A stretch of DNA of 51,074 bases from UBA6100 sp049658145 (GCA_049658145.1 JBASOJ010000045.1:1-51074); one strand, 5' to 3'. Counted from the first letter of the stretch, positions 16,487 through 25,446 are shown. Notes: generated from the letters alone by a model not told the origin. Translations and numbers: made by a program.

Positions 16487-17146
16487 ATGTCCGCAACCCG
16501 TGTTCTGCTGATCGGCCGAAAGACGATGTGCCTCGAGGGACTGAGCGCCATCCTGGCCGCGAGCCCTGAGATCGAGGTCGTGGGACGCTCGGCGGACTGG
16601 AAGGAAGGGGTGGCGCGGGCCGCCACGCTCGAGCCGGACATCGTGATCGTCGACATGGTGCACTGCGGGGAGTGCGGGGCCGCCACTCCCGTGGCGTGCG
16701 TGACTGCGCTCGAGAACTCGAAGGTGATCATCGTCGGGTTGCCCGAGGCCGACCCCGGCATCATCGACGCCTTCGAGGCGGGCGCGCTCGGCTATCTCTC
16801 GCTTTCCGGCCAGAGCGCCGAGGACGTCCGGCGCGTGGTCGCAACCGTCGCCGCCGGCGAGGCCGCGCTCGACCCCAGGCTCTCCGCCGGGGTGCTCTCG
16901 CGCATGCGCCGGCTGGCGCGCTCGACCGGACCGGGGCCTGCCCACGATACGACGCCGACCGGGCGCGAGCATGACGTGCTCGAACTCCTGGTTGCGGGCA
17001 ACTCGAACCGCGAGATCGCGCAGGCGCTGCACGTCTCGGAGAGCACCGTGAAGAACCACCTGCACGCGCTCTACTCGAAGCTGGGCGTGGAGTCACGTTC
17101 GCAGGCCGTCAGTGAAGCCATACGCCGCGGCCTGGCCACGCCCTAG
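16487..17146 (+). CDS. NarL/LuxR-type regulator with atypical receiver
   Basis: A 219-residue protein following the GGDEF-EAL gene by six bases. The receiver-like half reads RVLLIGRKTMCLEGLSAIL: the usual acidic pair after strand 1 is replaced by GR. The phospho-acceptor position is kept in DIVIVDMVH, but the conserved lysine is lost (GYLSLSGQS where YLLK is expected). Phosphorylation is therefore doubtful. The C-terminal LuxR HTH (~155-219) is complete: TGREHDVLELLVAGNSNREI, then SESTVKNHLHALYSKLG. It should bind DNA. The cluster suggests control through the upstream REC-GGDEF-EAL protein or by a ligand. Confidence 0.9.
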   Translation: MSATRVLLIGRKTMCLEGLSAILAASPEIEVVGRSADWKEGVARAATLEPDIVIVDMVHCGECGAATPVACVTALENSKVIIVGLPEADPGIIDAFEAGALGYLSLSGQSAEDVRRVVATVAAGEAALDPRLSAGVLSRMRRLARSTGPGPAHDTTPTGREHDVLELLVAGNSNREIAQALHVSESTVKNHLHALYSKLGVESRSQAVSEAIRRGLATP

Positions 17147-17754
17147 CCGAGCACGCCGGTCAGCGCGCTGATCTCGCGCTCCTGACCGAGCGCGTCGCCG
17201 AGCCCGAGCACTACGTCCTGATCGAAGCGCCGCAGTTCGTCGCTGCGCAGACGCGCGAGCGCTTCGGCCTCGGTGAGCCGCTGCGAGTCCAACTCGAGGT
17301 ACCCCGAGCGCGCCTCGTCGTAGTTGTCGCACACGCCGAGGATGCGGGCCATGAGCGGTATCTGCGTGCCCGAGAGCGCGTACGGGTAGCCCGAGCCGTC
17401 CCACCGCTCGTGATGACCGAGCACCGCGCGCTCGACCTCGGGCGACAGATCGAGCGTCCGCGCCAGCATCGCTCCAGCGGCCGGGTGGGCCTCCCAGACA
17501 CGGCGCTCCTCGGCCAGGAGCCGCCATCGGGATCCCACGTGGCCGAAGGGCAGCCGGAGTGCACCCGCGTCATGGAGCAACGCAGCAAGCCGCAGGCTCT
17601 CGAGCGCACGGCCGCCGAGATCGAACTGGAGGCCGACCATCCGCGCCAGGCGCGCCACGCTGTTGGCGTGCTGCGCGTATCCCGGCTGACGCTCGTCGAT
17701 GAGCGTGACGACCAGCCTGACCGCCGAGGAGAGGTGTGTGGCGCTCGCAACCAT
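17143..17754 (-). CDS. HD-GYP domain protein (probable c-di-GMP phosphodiesterase)
   Basis: A 203-residue single-domain protein. The motifs are intact: His29 in YAQHANSVARLA, HD at 61-62 in LLHDAGALRLP, His90 in WEAHPAAGAML, HHE at 114-116 and DGSGYP at 119-124. This is the HHExxDGxGYP signature for hydrolysing c-di-GMP to pGpG or GMP. There is no sensory domain, signal peptide or membrane helix. ATG 17754 is taken; an in-frame GTG three codons upstream overlaps the previous stop. Its stop overlaps that of the convergent LuxR-type gene within CTAG at 17143-17146. It is cotranscribed with the small secreted protein. Confidence 0.9.
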   Translation of the reverse strand: MVASATHLSSAVRLVVTLIDERQPGYAQHANSVARLARMVGLQFDLGGRALESLRLAALLHDAGALRLPFGHVGSRWRLLAEERRVWEAHPAAGAMLARTLDLSPEVERAVLGHHERWDGSGYPYALSGTQIPLMARILGVCDNYDEARSGYLELDSQRLTEAEALARLRSDELRRFDQDVVLGLGDALGQEREISALTGVLG

Positions 17755-17759
17755 CGGGC

Positions 17760-18077
17760 TCACCGCGCGCAGACCTCGATCGGGCCCGCAGCGTCGGGCA
17801 GCGCGACATGCTCGCCCGCCGTTGGCTCGCCCGTGATCACGATGTGCTCGCCGGCGGCGGTCTCGGCTGTCACGACCCACGGGATGTTCGAGCGCACGAC
17901 CACGCCGTCCGCGGTGAACGTGCTCTCGAGTTTGGGCAGCACAGTGACGCTCACCACGACCTGTCCGGTGTTCTGGGGGACCGGCTCCGTGGGCGCAGGC
18001 GCGCCCGCAGCCGCGGTTCCGCTGAAGAGAGTGACAAGAGCCACCGCTGCCAGGACGCGTGCGAGACGCCTGCGCAT
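17760..18077 (-). CDS. small secreted protein of unknown function
   Basis: A 105-residue protein with a clear signal peptide (RRRLARVLAAVALVTLFSG then AAAGAPAP). The mature part is a likely beta-rich domain (QVVVSVTVLPKLESTFTADG, then VVRSNIPWVVTAETAAGEHI). It ends at a TGA whose bases overlap the alternative GTG start of the HD-GYP gene, so the pair is translationally linked. ATG 18077 is used; a GTG 14 codons upstream would give an improbable N-terminus. The domain is not recognised. It may be an extracellular partner of the signalling cluster, but this is only context. Confidence 0.7.
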   Translation of the reverse strand: MRRRLARVLAAVALVTLFSGTAAAGAPAPTEPVPQNTGQVVVSVTVLPKLESTFTADGVVVRSNIPWVVTAETAAGEHIVITGEPTAGEHVALPDAAGPIEVCAR

Positions 18078-18300
18078 CACGGCCCCAAACCCCCACACGA
18101 TCCAAGCCAAGGTATCCACCGCTGGTACTCCTCGCTACTGTCAGCACTTGCCTCAAGTAACGGCAAGCACGGCGTGGCGAGGCATAGGGCGATGCGACAC
18201 ACCTGCGGGGAACATGGGGTAGCCGCCCGGGAGGGGTGGAACGGCCACCGGTCAGTGGCGCTAAGTACTAGGAACTTCGGACATTCGGCGCCCGGGGATG

Positions 18301-20679
18301 TTACTCGTACGAGATCGCGTCTCGCACGCTCACCTGTGAGGCGCGGAACGCCGGGGCGATGCTGGCGAACGCCGAGATGAGCAGCATCAGCCCGAGCCAC
18401 CCCGCCAGCCCCCACCACGAGAAGGTGTAGGTAAGCGGGATCCCGATGGCCGTCTCGAGGCCGAGCACCAGCCCGTAGCTGATGGGATACGTGAGAAGCG
18501 CGCCCAGGAACCACGCTATCACTCCCACGGTCACGCCCTCCGCCACGTAGATCTGGTAGATGGCCTTGTGCTGCGCTCCCGTGGCGCGCATGACGCCGAT
18601 CTCGCGCGTGGATTCGAGGACGTTGATCGACATGGTGCCCGTGAGCCCTATCACGCCCACGGCGGCCAGCAACGCGGCCATCAGCATGAGGAACGCCACC
18701 AGGATGCCAAGCCACTCGCGCAGTTGATCCGCCAGCTCGACCCGCGTCGTGGCCGACGTCACCTGGTAGCCCGCGTCGTCCAGCGCGCCTTCCACCGAGG
18801 CAAGAAGCTCGTCGGCGCCGTCCCCCCGCACGAGCACGCGCGTGACGCCGAGGCCGCCGGTAACCTCGGACAGACGGTCCTCGCTACAGTACAGCGCAGG
18901 CCCGCCGAGCTGGCCCTTGATCACGCCGACCACGCGCCACTGCTGCTCGGTGCCGGCGATGCCGAGCATGACGTTCTCGCCCACGTCGAGCGTCGGCTCT
19001 GCGTTCTGCGCGTCGGTGTTGATGACGACCACGTTGGTGTCACCGGGCTCGAGCCAACGGCCCTCCACGACGTTGGGCCGCACGAAGTCCGTCTCCGGAT
19101 CGAGGCCTACGGCGGTGAACGACTCATTCTCCGAACCGTCGTCGCGCACGAGTGCGGCCGAAAGCATGGGCCAGGCCTCGGCGGCCGCCACACCGGGCAC
19201 CGACTCGGCCTCGGCGACCACGTCTTCGGCGGGCTGTGGCATGGCCAGCGTGAGCTGCACGTCGAAGTTCCACCAGGTCTCGAGATCGTCGATCGTCTGC
19301 TCGATCGAGGTGCGCACCGTCCAGACGGCCATCACGACCGCCGACGCGAGCACGAGCGTGGAGAGCGTGAGCGCAAGGCGTCTCTTGCGCAAGAAGGTGT
19401 TCCTGAGCGAGAGCGCCACCGGACGCGGCAGACCGCGGATCATCCCCAGCACGCGGTCGACGAGCCCGTGCCCGAAATGGGTCGTGCTCATCCCCGTACC
19501 GTTGAGCGCACGCACGACGCTCATCCGCACACCCCTGCGGACCGGCCCGGAAGCGGCCAGCAGCGGTACGAGCATCCCCACCGCGATCTCAACGAGCACC
19601 ACCCAGGCCGGAGGCGCGTAGCTCGTCACGCGAAAGTTGAGCATGCCCGCGGCATAGTCGCTGAACCAGCGCGTGCCGGCCGCCGTGAGCGGCAGGCCCA
19701 CCGCGCAGGCGATCAGGCCATACATCGTCACGATCACCGCATACAGCCGCTCGAGCTGGCCGGCACTGCCGCCAACGGCCTTCATGATCCCCACCTGCCG
19801 GACCTGCTGCGCCATCAGCGCCGAGACCGTGTTCACCACGAGAAACGCCGAGAGCCCGAGCGCGAGGCCGCCGAGCGCGAGCAGCAGCAGCGACAGCGCG
19901 TTGAAGATGTCCCCGAGGAAGTGGCTGCCAGGCTCGGGCACGTCCGTGTAGAACACGGCCAGGTTCTCGCCCTCGAAGAGCTTCTCGCGTATGGCGACGG
20001 CCCGGCGCGATGCCTCGGACCACGTGAGGTCCTTGCCGGTGAACGCGAGTGACAACTGGTTGAACGCATTCGGCTCGCCCAGTTCCTCCATGGTGCCGAA
20101 CGCCACGTAGCCGGTCTCATGGCCGACGAACTTGGCAGGCATGGCGTTGATGTCGTGTGCGAAGCCGACGACCTCGAGCTCCACCGTCGAGCCGTCGGCG
20201 GTCTTGGCCTCCAGCATGTCGCCCACCGCGTAGTCGTCCACGATCCTCGCCGAGCCCTCGAGCACGATCTCGCCGTCGCCCGGCGGCCACGGCGCGCCGT
20301 CGAGCGGCACGACCTTGCCGACCTCCATCCGATCGAAGTCGTCGAAGGCCTCGAGCGTGATGGACCGCTCCTCCTCCGTACCCTCGAGGACGTAGCGCAG
20401 CGATGCGCTCCGCCGTGCCTGCGCTGCCTCGACACCCGGCTGCCCGGCGGCGCGCTCCAGCGTCTCAGAATCGAAGTCCATCGTCCGGTAGGTGACGTTC
20501 GGTGGCACCGACGAGGCGTGATCCGCGTTGAACTCGCGCATCAGGATCTCGCGTCCGCCGAGCATCACCCCTACCGCGAAGATGCCGATCGCGATCGAGA
20601 GGACCACGAGCATCGTGCGGAACCAGTGCGAGGTCAGATCGCGGAACGCCTTGCGGTAGCGGGGAGCGACAGGGCGCAT
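18301..20679 (-). CDS. FtsX/MacB-family ABC transporter permease
   Basis: This 792-residue membrane protein has two MacB-core plus FtsX units. The N-terminal helix is WFRTMLVVLSIAIGIFAVGV. The first FtsX domain contains VNTVSALMAQQVRQVGIMKA, and SLRNTFLRKRRLALTLSTLV begins the second half. The C-terminal domain has TMSINVLESTREIGVMRATG and ends RASQVSVRDAISYE, a common tail in this family. It is an exporter or mechanotransmission-type transporter, not an importer. It begins five bases after the stop of its ATPase. It is unrelated in sequence detail to the larger exporter at 7-11 kb and lacks the long coiled coil. Confidence 0.9.
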   Translation of the reverse strand: MRPVAPRYRKAFRDLTSHWFRTMLVVLSIAIGIFAVGVMLGGREILMREFNADHASSVPPNVTYRTMDFDSETLERAAGQPGVEAAQARRSASLRYVLEGTEEERSITLEAFDDFDRMEVGKVVPLDGAPWPPGDGEIVLEGSARIVDDYAVGDMLEAKTADGSTVELEVVGFAHDINAMPAKFVGHETGYVAFGTMEELGEPNAFNQLSLAFTGKDLTWSEASRRAVAIREKLFEGENLAVFYTDVPEPGSHFLGDIFNALSLLLLALGGLALGLSAFLVVNTVSALMAQQVRQVGIMKAVGGSAGQLERLYAVIVTMYGLIACAVGLPLTAAGTRWFSDYAAGMLNFRVTSYAPPAWVVLVEIAVGMLVPLLAASGPVRRGVRMSVVRALNGTGMSTTHFGHGLVDRVLGMIRGLPRPVALSLRNTFLRKRRLALTLSTLVLASAVVMAVWTVRTSIEQTIDDLETWWNFDVQLTLAMPQPAEDVVAEAESVPGVAAAEAWPMLSAALVRDDGSENESFTAVGLDPETDFVRPNVVEGRWLEPGDTNVVVINTDAQNAEPTLDVGENVMLGIAGTEQQWRVVGVIKGQLGGPALYCSEDRLSEVTGGLGVTRVLVRGDGADELLASVEGALDDAGYQVTSATTRVELADQLREWLGILVAFLMLMAALLAAVGVIGLTGTMSINVLESTREIGVMRATGAQHKAIYQIYVAEGVTVGVIAWFLGALLTYPISYGLVLGLETAIGIPLTYTFSWWGLAGWLGLMLLISAFASIAPAFRASQVSVRDAISYE

Positions 20680-20683
20680 CGGA

Positions 20684-21406
20684 TCAGCCCGTGTGTCGCT
20701 CGCGGTGGATGCGCTCCTCGACGATCTCGCCGTCGGCCACGTGGAGCGCCCTTCGCACGCGTGAGGCGAGGTCGTTGTCGTGCGTCACCATGATGATCGT
20801 CTTGTGCTGCTCCACCAGCCGCTCGAAGAGATGGAAGACGGCCTCGGCTGTCTTCGAGTCGAGATTGCCGGTGGGCTCGTCGGCGGCCAGGATCGGCGGG
20901 TCGTTCGCGAGCGCGCGGGCGATGGCCGCCCGCTGCTGCTGCCCGCCCGAGAGCGCCGCTGGCAGCTTGTGCGCCTGATCGGCGAGTTCGACTTGCTCGA
21001 GCAGGTCCATCGCCCGCGGAATACGCTCCCGTAGCGGATAGGCCGAGCAGAAGTCCATCGGCAGGAGCACGTTCTCGAGGATGGTGAGTGTGGGCAGCAG
21101 CTGAAAGAACTGGAAGACCACGCCCATGTTCCTGCCGCGCCACTTGGCGAGCGCGTTCTCGCCGAGCTTGTGGACCGGCGTGTCGCCGATCATCACCTCA
21201 CCGGAGGTGGGGTGGTCGATGCCGGTGATCATGTTGATGAGCGTGGTCTTGCCGCTGCCCGACTTGCCGATGAGCCCGACGAACTCACCCGAGTAGACGT
21301 CGAGATCGATGCCTTTGAGCGCGGTGAACGGCACCTCGCCGGTGTCGTAGACCTTCACCAACTCCCGCAGCCTCAGGAGCGGCAGATCCGATGGCGTTGC
21401 CGTCAC
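20684..21406 (-). CDS. ABC transporter ATPase (MacB/LolD type)
   Basis: The protein has 240 residues. GTG 21406 is chosen because GGAGGTGAC lies just upstream; the longer open frame has no ribosome site. Motifs are GKSGSGKTTLINMI (Walker A), ALSGGQQQRAAIARAL (signature), ILAADEPTGNLDSKT (Walker B and D-loop) and VTHDNDLA (H-loop). It is the MacB/LolD class and is directly followed by its permease. An inverted repeat sits just upstream of the ribosome site. Confidence 0.92.
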   Translation of the reverse strand: MTATPSDLPLLRLRELVKVYDTGEVPFTALKGIDLDVYSGEFVGLIGKSGSGKTTLINMITGIDHPTSGEVMIGDTPVHKLGENALAKWRGRNMGVVFQFFQLLPTLTILENVLLPMDFCSAYPLRERIPRAMDLLEQVELADQAHKLPAALSGGQQQRAAIARALANDPPILAADEPTGNLDSKTAEAVFHLFERLVEQHKTIIMVTHDNDLASRVRRALHVADGEIVEERIHRERHTG

Positions 21407-21429
21407 GTGCGTCACCTCCAGCTGCGAAG

Positions 21430-21447
21430 ATGGACCCCATGGTCCAT
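21430..21447 (-). promoter_or_regulatory. operator-like inverted repeat upstream of the ABC exporter
   Basis: ATGGACC-CCAT-GGTCCAT has perfect 7-bp arms and a 4-base spacer. It lies ~10 bases before the ribosome site of the ATPase gene, in the divergent gap with the GH13 gene. It could be a repressor site or an RNA hairpin masking translation. No regulator is adjacent. Confidence 0.4.
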
Positions 21448-21552
21448 GCCCGCCATGATACTTATGCCCAGACGATGAGAGCGTCGTCCAAAGTGCATAC
21501 GCCTGCCGCCCGCCGCGATGCGATACTGAGAGGCGGGAACGGAGCCGCACAA

Positions 21553-23181
21553 GTGGAGCCTTTGGTGTCAGACTCACCATGGTGGAAGACCGCTGTGATC
21601 TACCAGATCGCCGTGCCGAGCTTCGCGGACAGCGACGGAGACGGCCGCGGCGATCTTCGCGGCATCATCGGCAAGCTCGACTACCTGAACGACGGCACCG
21701 ATGGCTCCCTCGGCGTGGACGCCATCTGGCTGACGCCGATCAACGCCTCCCCGCTTCGCGACTTCGGCTACGACGTCATCGACTATCGCGCGATCGATCC
21801 GCGATTCGGGACGATGGACGACTTCGAGGAGTTGTTGGGGGCGTGTCACCGGCGCGGCATGCGGGTGATGATGGACCTGGTGCTCAACCACACCTCCGAC
21901 GAGCACCCCTGGTTCGTCGAGTCGCGCTCGTCGCGGGACGACCCTCGCCGGGACTGGTACGTCTGGCGCGACGGACGGGCACCGGGCAAGCCGCCGAACG
22001 ACTGGCTCGCCGTGGTGGAGGGCAGCGCCTGGGCGTTCGACGAGCGCAGCGGCCAGTACTACTACCACGCGTTCCTGCCCTTCCAGCCCGATCTCAACTG
22101 GCACAACCCCGCAGTGCGCCGGGAGATGCTCGACGTGGCCTCGTACTGGCTCGCCAAGGGCGTGGACGGCTTCCGCCTCGACCTCATCAACTTCCTGTAC
22201 GAAGACCCGCAACTGCGCGACAACCCCCTCCGCTTCGGCATCCGGCCGTACCTCGCCCAGCGACACCTCCACGACTTCTCGCAGCCCGAGAGCCTGGGGG
22301 TCGCGCGCGACCTGCGCGCGTTGGCCGACGGGTTCGCCGAACGTGCCCTCATGGGAGAGGTCTGCACGGACACACCGGAGGACTGCGTCGCGTACCTCGG
22401 CGACGGCACCGACCGGCTGCACCTCTCTTTCTATCTCGACTTCATCCGACAGCGCTGGAGCGCCTCAGGCTTCCGCGGATCCGTCGGCTGGCTCGAGGAT
22501 CATCTGCCCGCCGAGGGCTGGCCCTGCTACTACCTCGACAACCATGACCTGCAGCGCAGCTTCACACGTTTGGGGGCGAAGGGAGCCGGGGAGGCTCGCG
22601 CCCGCGTGGCTGCGGCGATGCTCCTCACGCTGCGTGGCACGCCGATCGTCTACTACGGGCAGGAGACCGGCATGGCGCAGAGTCGCGTCCCGCGCCAGGC
22701 GATGGACGACCCCGTCGGTATCAAGTTCTGGCCGTTGCGCGTCGGCCGTGACGGCTCGCGAACGCCGATGCAGTGGAGCGCCGGGCCGAACGCCGGCTTC
22801 ACAACCGGTACGCCATGGCTCCCCGTCGACCGCACGTACGTGACCCGCAACGTGGCGGCCGAGAGTGCGGATCCGAGCTCACTCCTGTCGTGGTACCGCC
22901 GCCTCATCCACCTGCGCCGACACACGCGCGCGCTCCGGGAGGGCTCCTATCGCGCGGTCGGCGGGGCTCCTTCGGCTGTGTTCGCGTATCTGCGGGAGGC
23001 AAGCGGCGAACGGGTGGCGGTGCTGCTCAACTTCGCCGCGCGAACCGCATCAGTCGCTCTCCCCGCGGACGGAAGTCGGGAATGGAGATGCCTGCTCTCG
23101 ACACATTCGCCCGAAGGCGCTCGGCCGGGTGCTACGGTGGTATTACAACCCTACGAGGCGCTGCTGCTCGAGAACGCCTGA
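21553..23181 (+). CDS. GH13 alpha-glucosidase / alpha-amylase family enzyme
   Basis: A 542-residue cytosolic enzyme (no signal peptide) opening WWKTAVIYQIAVPSFADSDG, typical of oligo-1,6-glucosidase, trehalose synthase and sucrose-hydrolase-like GH13 members. The (beta/alpha)8 motifs are DLVLNHTSDEHPWF (region I), GFRLD with predicted nucleophile Asp210 (region II), MGEV with acid/base Glu269 (region III), and YLDNHD with Asp332 (region IV). The C-terminal ~80 residues form the usual beta domain. It should cleave or transfer alpha-1,4/1,6-glucosyl units of maltodextrins, isomaltose or trehalose. GTG 21553 is the likely start; longer in-frame upstream starts lack conserved sequence. Exact specificity cannot be read from motifs. 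Confidence 0.88.
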   Translation: MEPLVSDSPWWKTAVIYQIAVPSFADSDGDGRGDLRGIIGKLDYLNDGTDGSLGVDAIWLTPINASPLRDFGYDVIDYRAIDPRFGTMDDFEELLGACHRRGMRVMMDLVLNHTSDEHPWFVESRSSRDDPRRDWYVWRDGRAPGKPPNDWLAVVEGSAWAFDERSGQYYYHAFLPFQPDLNWHNPAVRREMLDVASYWLAKGVDGFRLDLINFLYEDPQLRDNPLRFGIRPYLAQRHLHDFSQPESLGVARDLRALADGFAERALMGEVCTDTPEDCVAYLGDGTDRLHLSFYLDFIRQRWSASGFRGSVGWLEDHLPAEGWPCYYLDNHDLQRSFTRLGAKGAGEARARVAAAMLLTLRGTPIVYYGQETGMAQSRVPRQAMDDPVGIKFWPLRVGRDGSRTPMQWSAGPNAGFTTGTPWLPVDRTYVTRNVAAESADPSSLLSWYRRLIHLRRHTRALREGSYRAVGGAPSAVFAYLREASGERVAVLLNFAARTASVALPADGSREWRCLLSTHSPEGARPGATVVLQPYEALLLENA

Positions 23182-23277
23182 TACGACGGGTCACCGGCTC
23201 CGTCGGGCCCGTGGAGTCGAGTGCGGCGGTCCTGGCCATCTGGCATAGTGGGTAGTATCTGCTCATAAGGAGATGCG

Positions 23278-23547
23278 ATGCTGAAGGCCCATATGGATCT
23301 CACGCGCAACGATGTGCCGCTCGCCACGCTCACGTGGCACGCGCTCGACGAGAACGGGAAGATGCTCGACATCGGCTTCGAGTTCACCGACGCCATGGAC
23401 GAGGAGACGAAGCAGCGCGTGCTGGAGGTGTGCGCCAGACCGCTCACCGTCCCCTCGGGGAAGGCGTTCCCCGGCTCGAGCAAGCACTTCGAGGCTCTGC
23501 CAAAGCACCTCGAGCGGCTCGGCTGCCGGGTCCGCAGCTACTACTGA
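23278..23547 (+). CDS. small hypothetical protein
   Basis: An 89-residue soluble protein with AAGGAG before its ATG. It contains an alpha-beta core (VPLATLTWHALDENGKMLDI, then EFTDAMDEETKQRVLEVCAR) and a basic C-terminus (ALPKHLERLGCRVRSYY). No domain is recognised. It lies 48 bases upstream of the DegV gene on the same strand and is probably cotranscribed with it. Codon use matches the region. Confidence 0.65.
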   Translation: MLKAHMDLTRNDVPLATLTWHALDENGKMLDIGFEFTDAMDEETKQRVLEVCARPLTVPSGKAFPGSSKHFEALPKHLERLGCRVRSYY

Positions 23548-23595
23548 CGCACGCCGGTCGGCACGAAAGCCCACACACTGACAGGGAGAAGCATC

Positions 23596-24453
23596 ATGCC
23601 AGACGAGAAGATCGCGATCCTGGTCGACTCCTGCACCGACGTGCCGAAGGAGTACCGCAATCGGTACCAGATGTACGTGATCCCGCTGATGATCATCTAC
23701 AAGGACGCCCAGTACCACGACGGGGTCGACATCCAGCCCGAGGAGGTCTTCGCCCGCTTCTCGGAGGAGATACCCTCAACCTCGCTGCCGAGTCCGGCGG
23801 AGGTGGGCGAAGTCTTCAAGCAGATCAAGGCCGACGGCTACGACAAGGTCATCGCTGTGCTGATCTCGAGCGGCCTGAGCGGCACCTACGAGATGGTCAG
23901 CGGCTTCGGCCCGTCGCCCGAGGGCCTCGATGTCCACTACGTCGACACAAAGAACATCGGCATCGGCAGCGGCTTCTCGGCTATACGCGCGGGTGAGCTG
24001 ATCGAACAAGGGCTCCCCTTCGGCGAGGTATGCAGCGGCGTCGAGGAAGCTGCGCAATCCACGAAGCTGTATTTCTGCGTGTCGACGCTCGAGTACCTCG
24101 TGAAGGGCGGACGCATCGGCCTCGTCGCCGGGATGCTGGGCTCGATACTCAATCTCAAGCCGGTCATCTCCTGCAACGAGGACGGCATCTACTACACCGT
24201 CGCGAAGGCACGCGGGCGGAGGAAGTCACTCAAGCTCGCGCTCGATACCGCGCTGGCGTTCGCCGAGGGCGCCACCCGCTACAACATCACGGTGATGCAC
24301 GGGGACGCCAAAGCCGAGGCCGACGAGCTGCTCGCCGAGGTGAAGGCGCACCTGCCGGGATTCGGTTACGCCGTCGAGGGCCAGATCACGCCCGCGCTGG
24401 TCGTCCACACAGGCCCGGGACTCATCGGCATCGGTGTGCAGCGCCTCGACTAG
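23596..24453 (+). CDS. DegV family fatty-acid-binding protein
   Basis: The 285 residues are full length for DegV. It opens KIAILVDSCTDVPKEY (DegV [VI]xDSxxD motif), continues MYVIPLMIIYKDAQYHDG and TSLPSPAEVGEVFKQI (TSxPSxxxF), and has VAVLISSGLSGTYEM-type LSSxLSGTY and VKGGRIGLVAGMLGSILNLK in the second half. DegV proteins bind fatty acids; FakB homologues present them to the FakA kinase for phosphorylation. No fakA is in the window. The ribosome site is an AGGGAGAAG run upstream of ATG 23596. Confidence 0.93.
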   Translation: MPDEKIAILVDSCTDVPKEYRNRYQMYVIPLMIIYKDAQYHDGVDIQPEEVFARFSEEIPSTSLPSPAEVGEVFKQIKADGYDKVIAVLISSGLSGTYEMVSGFGPSPEGLDVHYVDTKNIGIGSGFSAIRAGELIEQGLPFGEVCSGVEEAAQSTKLYFCVSTLEYLVKGGRIGLVAGMLGSILNLKPVISCNEDGIYYTVAKARGRRKSLKLALDTALAFAEGATRYNITVMHGDAKAEADELLAEVKAHLPGFGYAVEGQITPALVVHTGPGLIGIGVQRLD

Positions 24454-24486
24454 CCGGGCGCGTGGTGCTCTGATGCGCCACTCCGG

Positions 24487-24495
24487 TGCTATACT
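24487..24495 (+). promoter_or_regulatory. extended -10 promoter, probably giving a leaderless RlpA-like mRNA
   Basis: TGCTATACT is an extended -10 (TGnTATACT). Only seven bases separate its last T from the ATG of the RlpA-like gene at 24503, so transcription would begin at or next to the start codon. No ribosome site is present (only CGGCGGC), which agrees with a leaderless transcript, common in actinobacteria. Confidence 0.6.
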
Positions 24496-24502
24496 CGGCG
24501 GC

Positions 24503-25432
24503 ATGTTTTCCCGAAGGACAGTGGCGCTCGCCGTCGCCATCGCGCTCGCGACGGGTCTTCTCGGACTCCGTGCGGTACCTGCGGTGGCCGTATCTCCGTC
24601 CGACCAGATGGCGGCGGATCGTGCAGAGCTCGAAGATGCGGTCGCCGAGTATGAAGCGGCGCAGTCCGCGGCAGCCGAGATCGACGCCCGGATCGCCGCG
24701 GCCAACGCCGATCTCGACCTGGCCACAGCCGCCGAGGCCCAATGCCAGGAGCGGCTGCGAGCGCGCGTGGTCTCCATGTACCGCAGTGGCGATGCTGACG
24801 CGCTCTCGATCCTGCTCACGTCGGATACGATCCAGGACCTCGTTGCGCGGATGGATCTGCTCGAGCGGGTCTCCCGGCAGACCGCGGAGAACCTGGAGGA
24901 CCTCGGGGACGCTCGCGCACGCGCGACTGCGGCCGCCGAAGAACTGCTCCCCCTCCAGTCCGAGCAGGCTCGCGCGCTCGACGAGTTGGCGGCGAAGGTC
25001 GCTACCGCGCGTGCCGAGTTCGCCGCGAGCGAGGCGGCACTGCGCGAATACGAAGCGCGAGTGGCAGCGGCAGCCGCGGCCGCGGCCGCGGCCGCGAGGG
25101 CCAGGGCGAAGCCTGTGGCCGGGAACCCTTCACAGGATCTCGCGGGGACGGGCAACTGGCAGGTGGGCGTGGCCTCGCACTACGGCATCAACTTCACGGG
25201 CCGTGGTGCGAACGGCGAGCCGATCGGCCCCTATACGATGATGGTCGCCCATAAGACGCTGCCGTTCGGCACGCTCATCGAGTTCGAATACAACGGCAAG
25301 CGCGCGGTGGCGAAGGTCGCCGATCGCGGGCCGTACACGCCGGGCCGCGATTTCGACCTCGGCCCGGGGGTCGTGAGGGTCCTCGGCTTCGATGGCGTGC
25401 ACCAGGTCCGGTACCGCATCATCTCGCAGTAG
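24503..25432 (+). CDS. secreted coiled-coil protein with RlpA-like double-psi beta-barrel
   Basis: A 309-residue exported protein. The signal peptide (~1-33: VALAVAIALATGLLGLRAVP) is followed by a coiled coil (~35-210, ending in an Ala-rich run and VAAAAAAAAAA). This is like NlpC/P60-associated or EnvC-type hinge regions. An RlpA-like/3D double-psi barrel occupies ~220-309: VGVASHYGINFTGRGANGE, MVAHKTLPFGTLIEFEYNGK, VADRGPYTPGRDFDLGPG. The barrel aspartates of lytic-transglycosylase-like RlpA are kept. It is probably a cell-wall remodelling enzyme. An extended -10 box lies directly before the ATG. Confidence 0.87.
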   Translation: MFSRRTVALAVAIALATGLLGLRAVPAVAVSPSDQMAADRAELEDAVAEYEAAQSAAAEIDARIAAANADLDLATAAEAQCQERLRARVVSMYRSGDADALSILLTSDTIQDLVARMDLLERVSRQTAENLEDLGDARARATAAAEELLPLQSEQARALDELAAKVATARAEFAASEAALREYEARVAAAAAAAAAAARARAKPVAGNPSQDLAGTGNWQVGVASHYGINFTGRGANGEPIGPYTMMVAHKTLPFGTLIEFEYNGKRAVAKVADRGPYTPGRDFDLGPGVVRVLGFDGVHQVRYRIISQ

Positions 25433-25446
25433 CATCCGTGAGCTAC
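25429..25446. repeat. inverted repeat at the 5' edge of the DUF2089 relic
   Basis: GTAGC-ATCCGTGA-GCTAC spans the boundary between the RlpA-like stop codon and the first recognisable DUF2089 residues. The arms are perfect but short. Confidence 0.45.
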
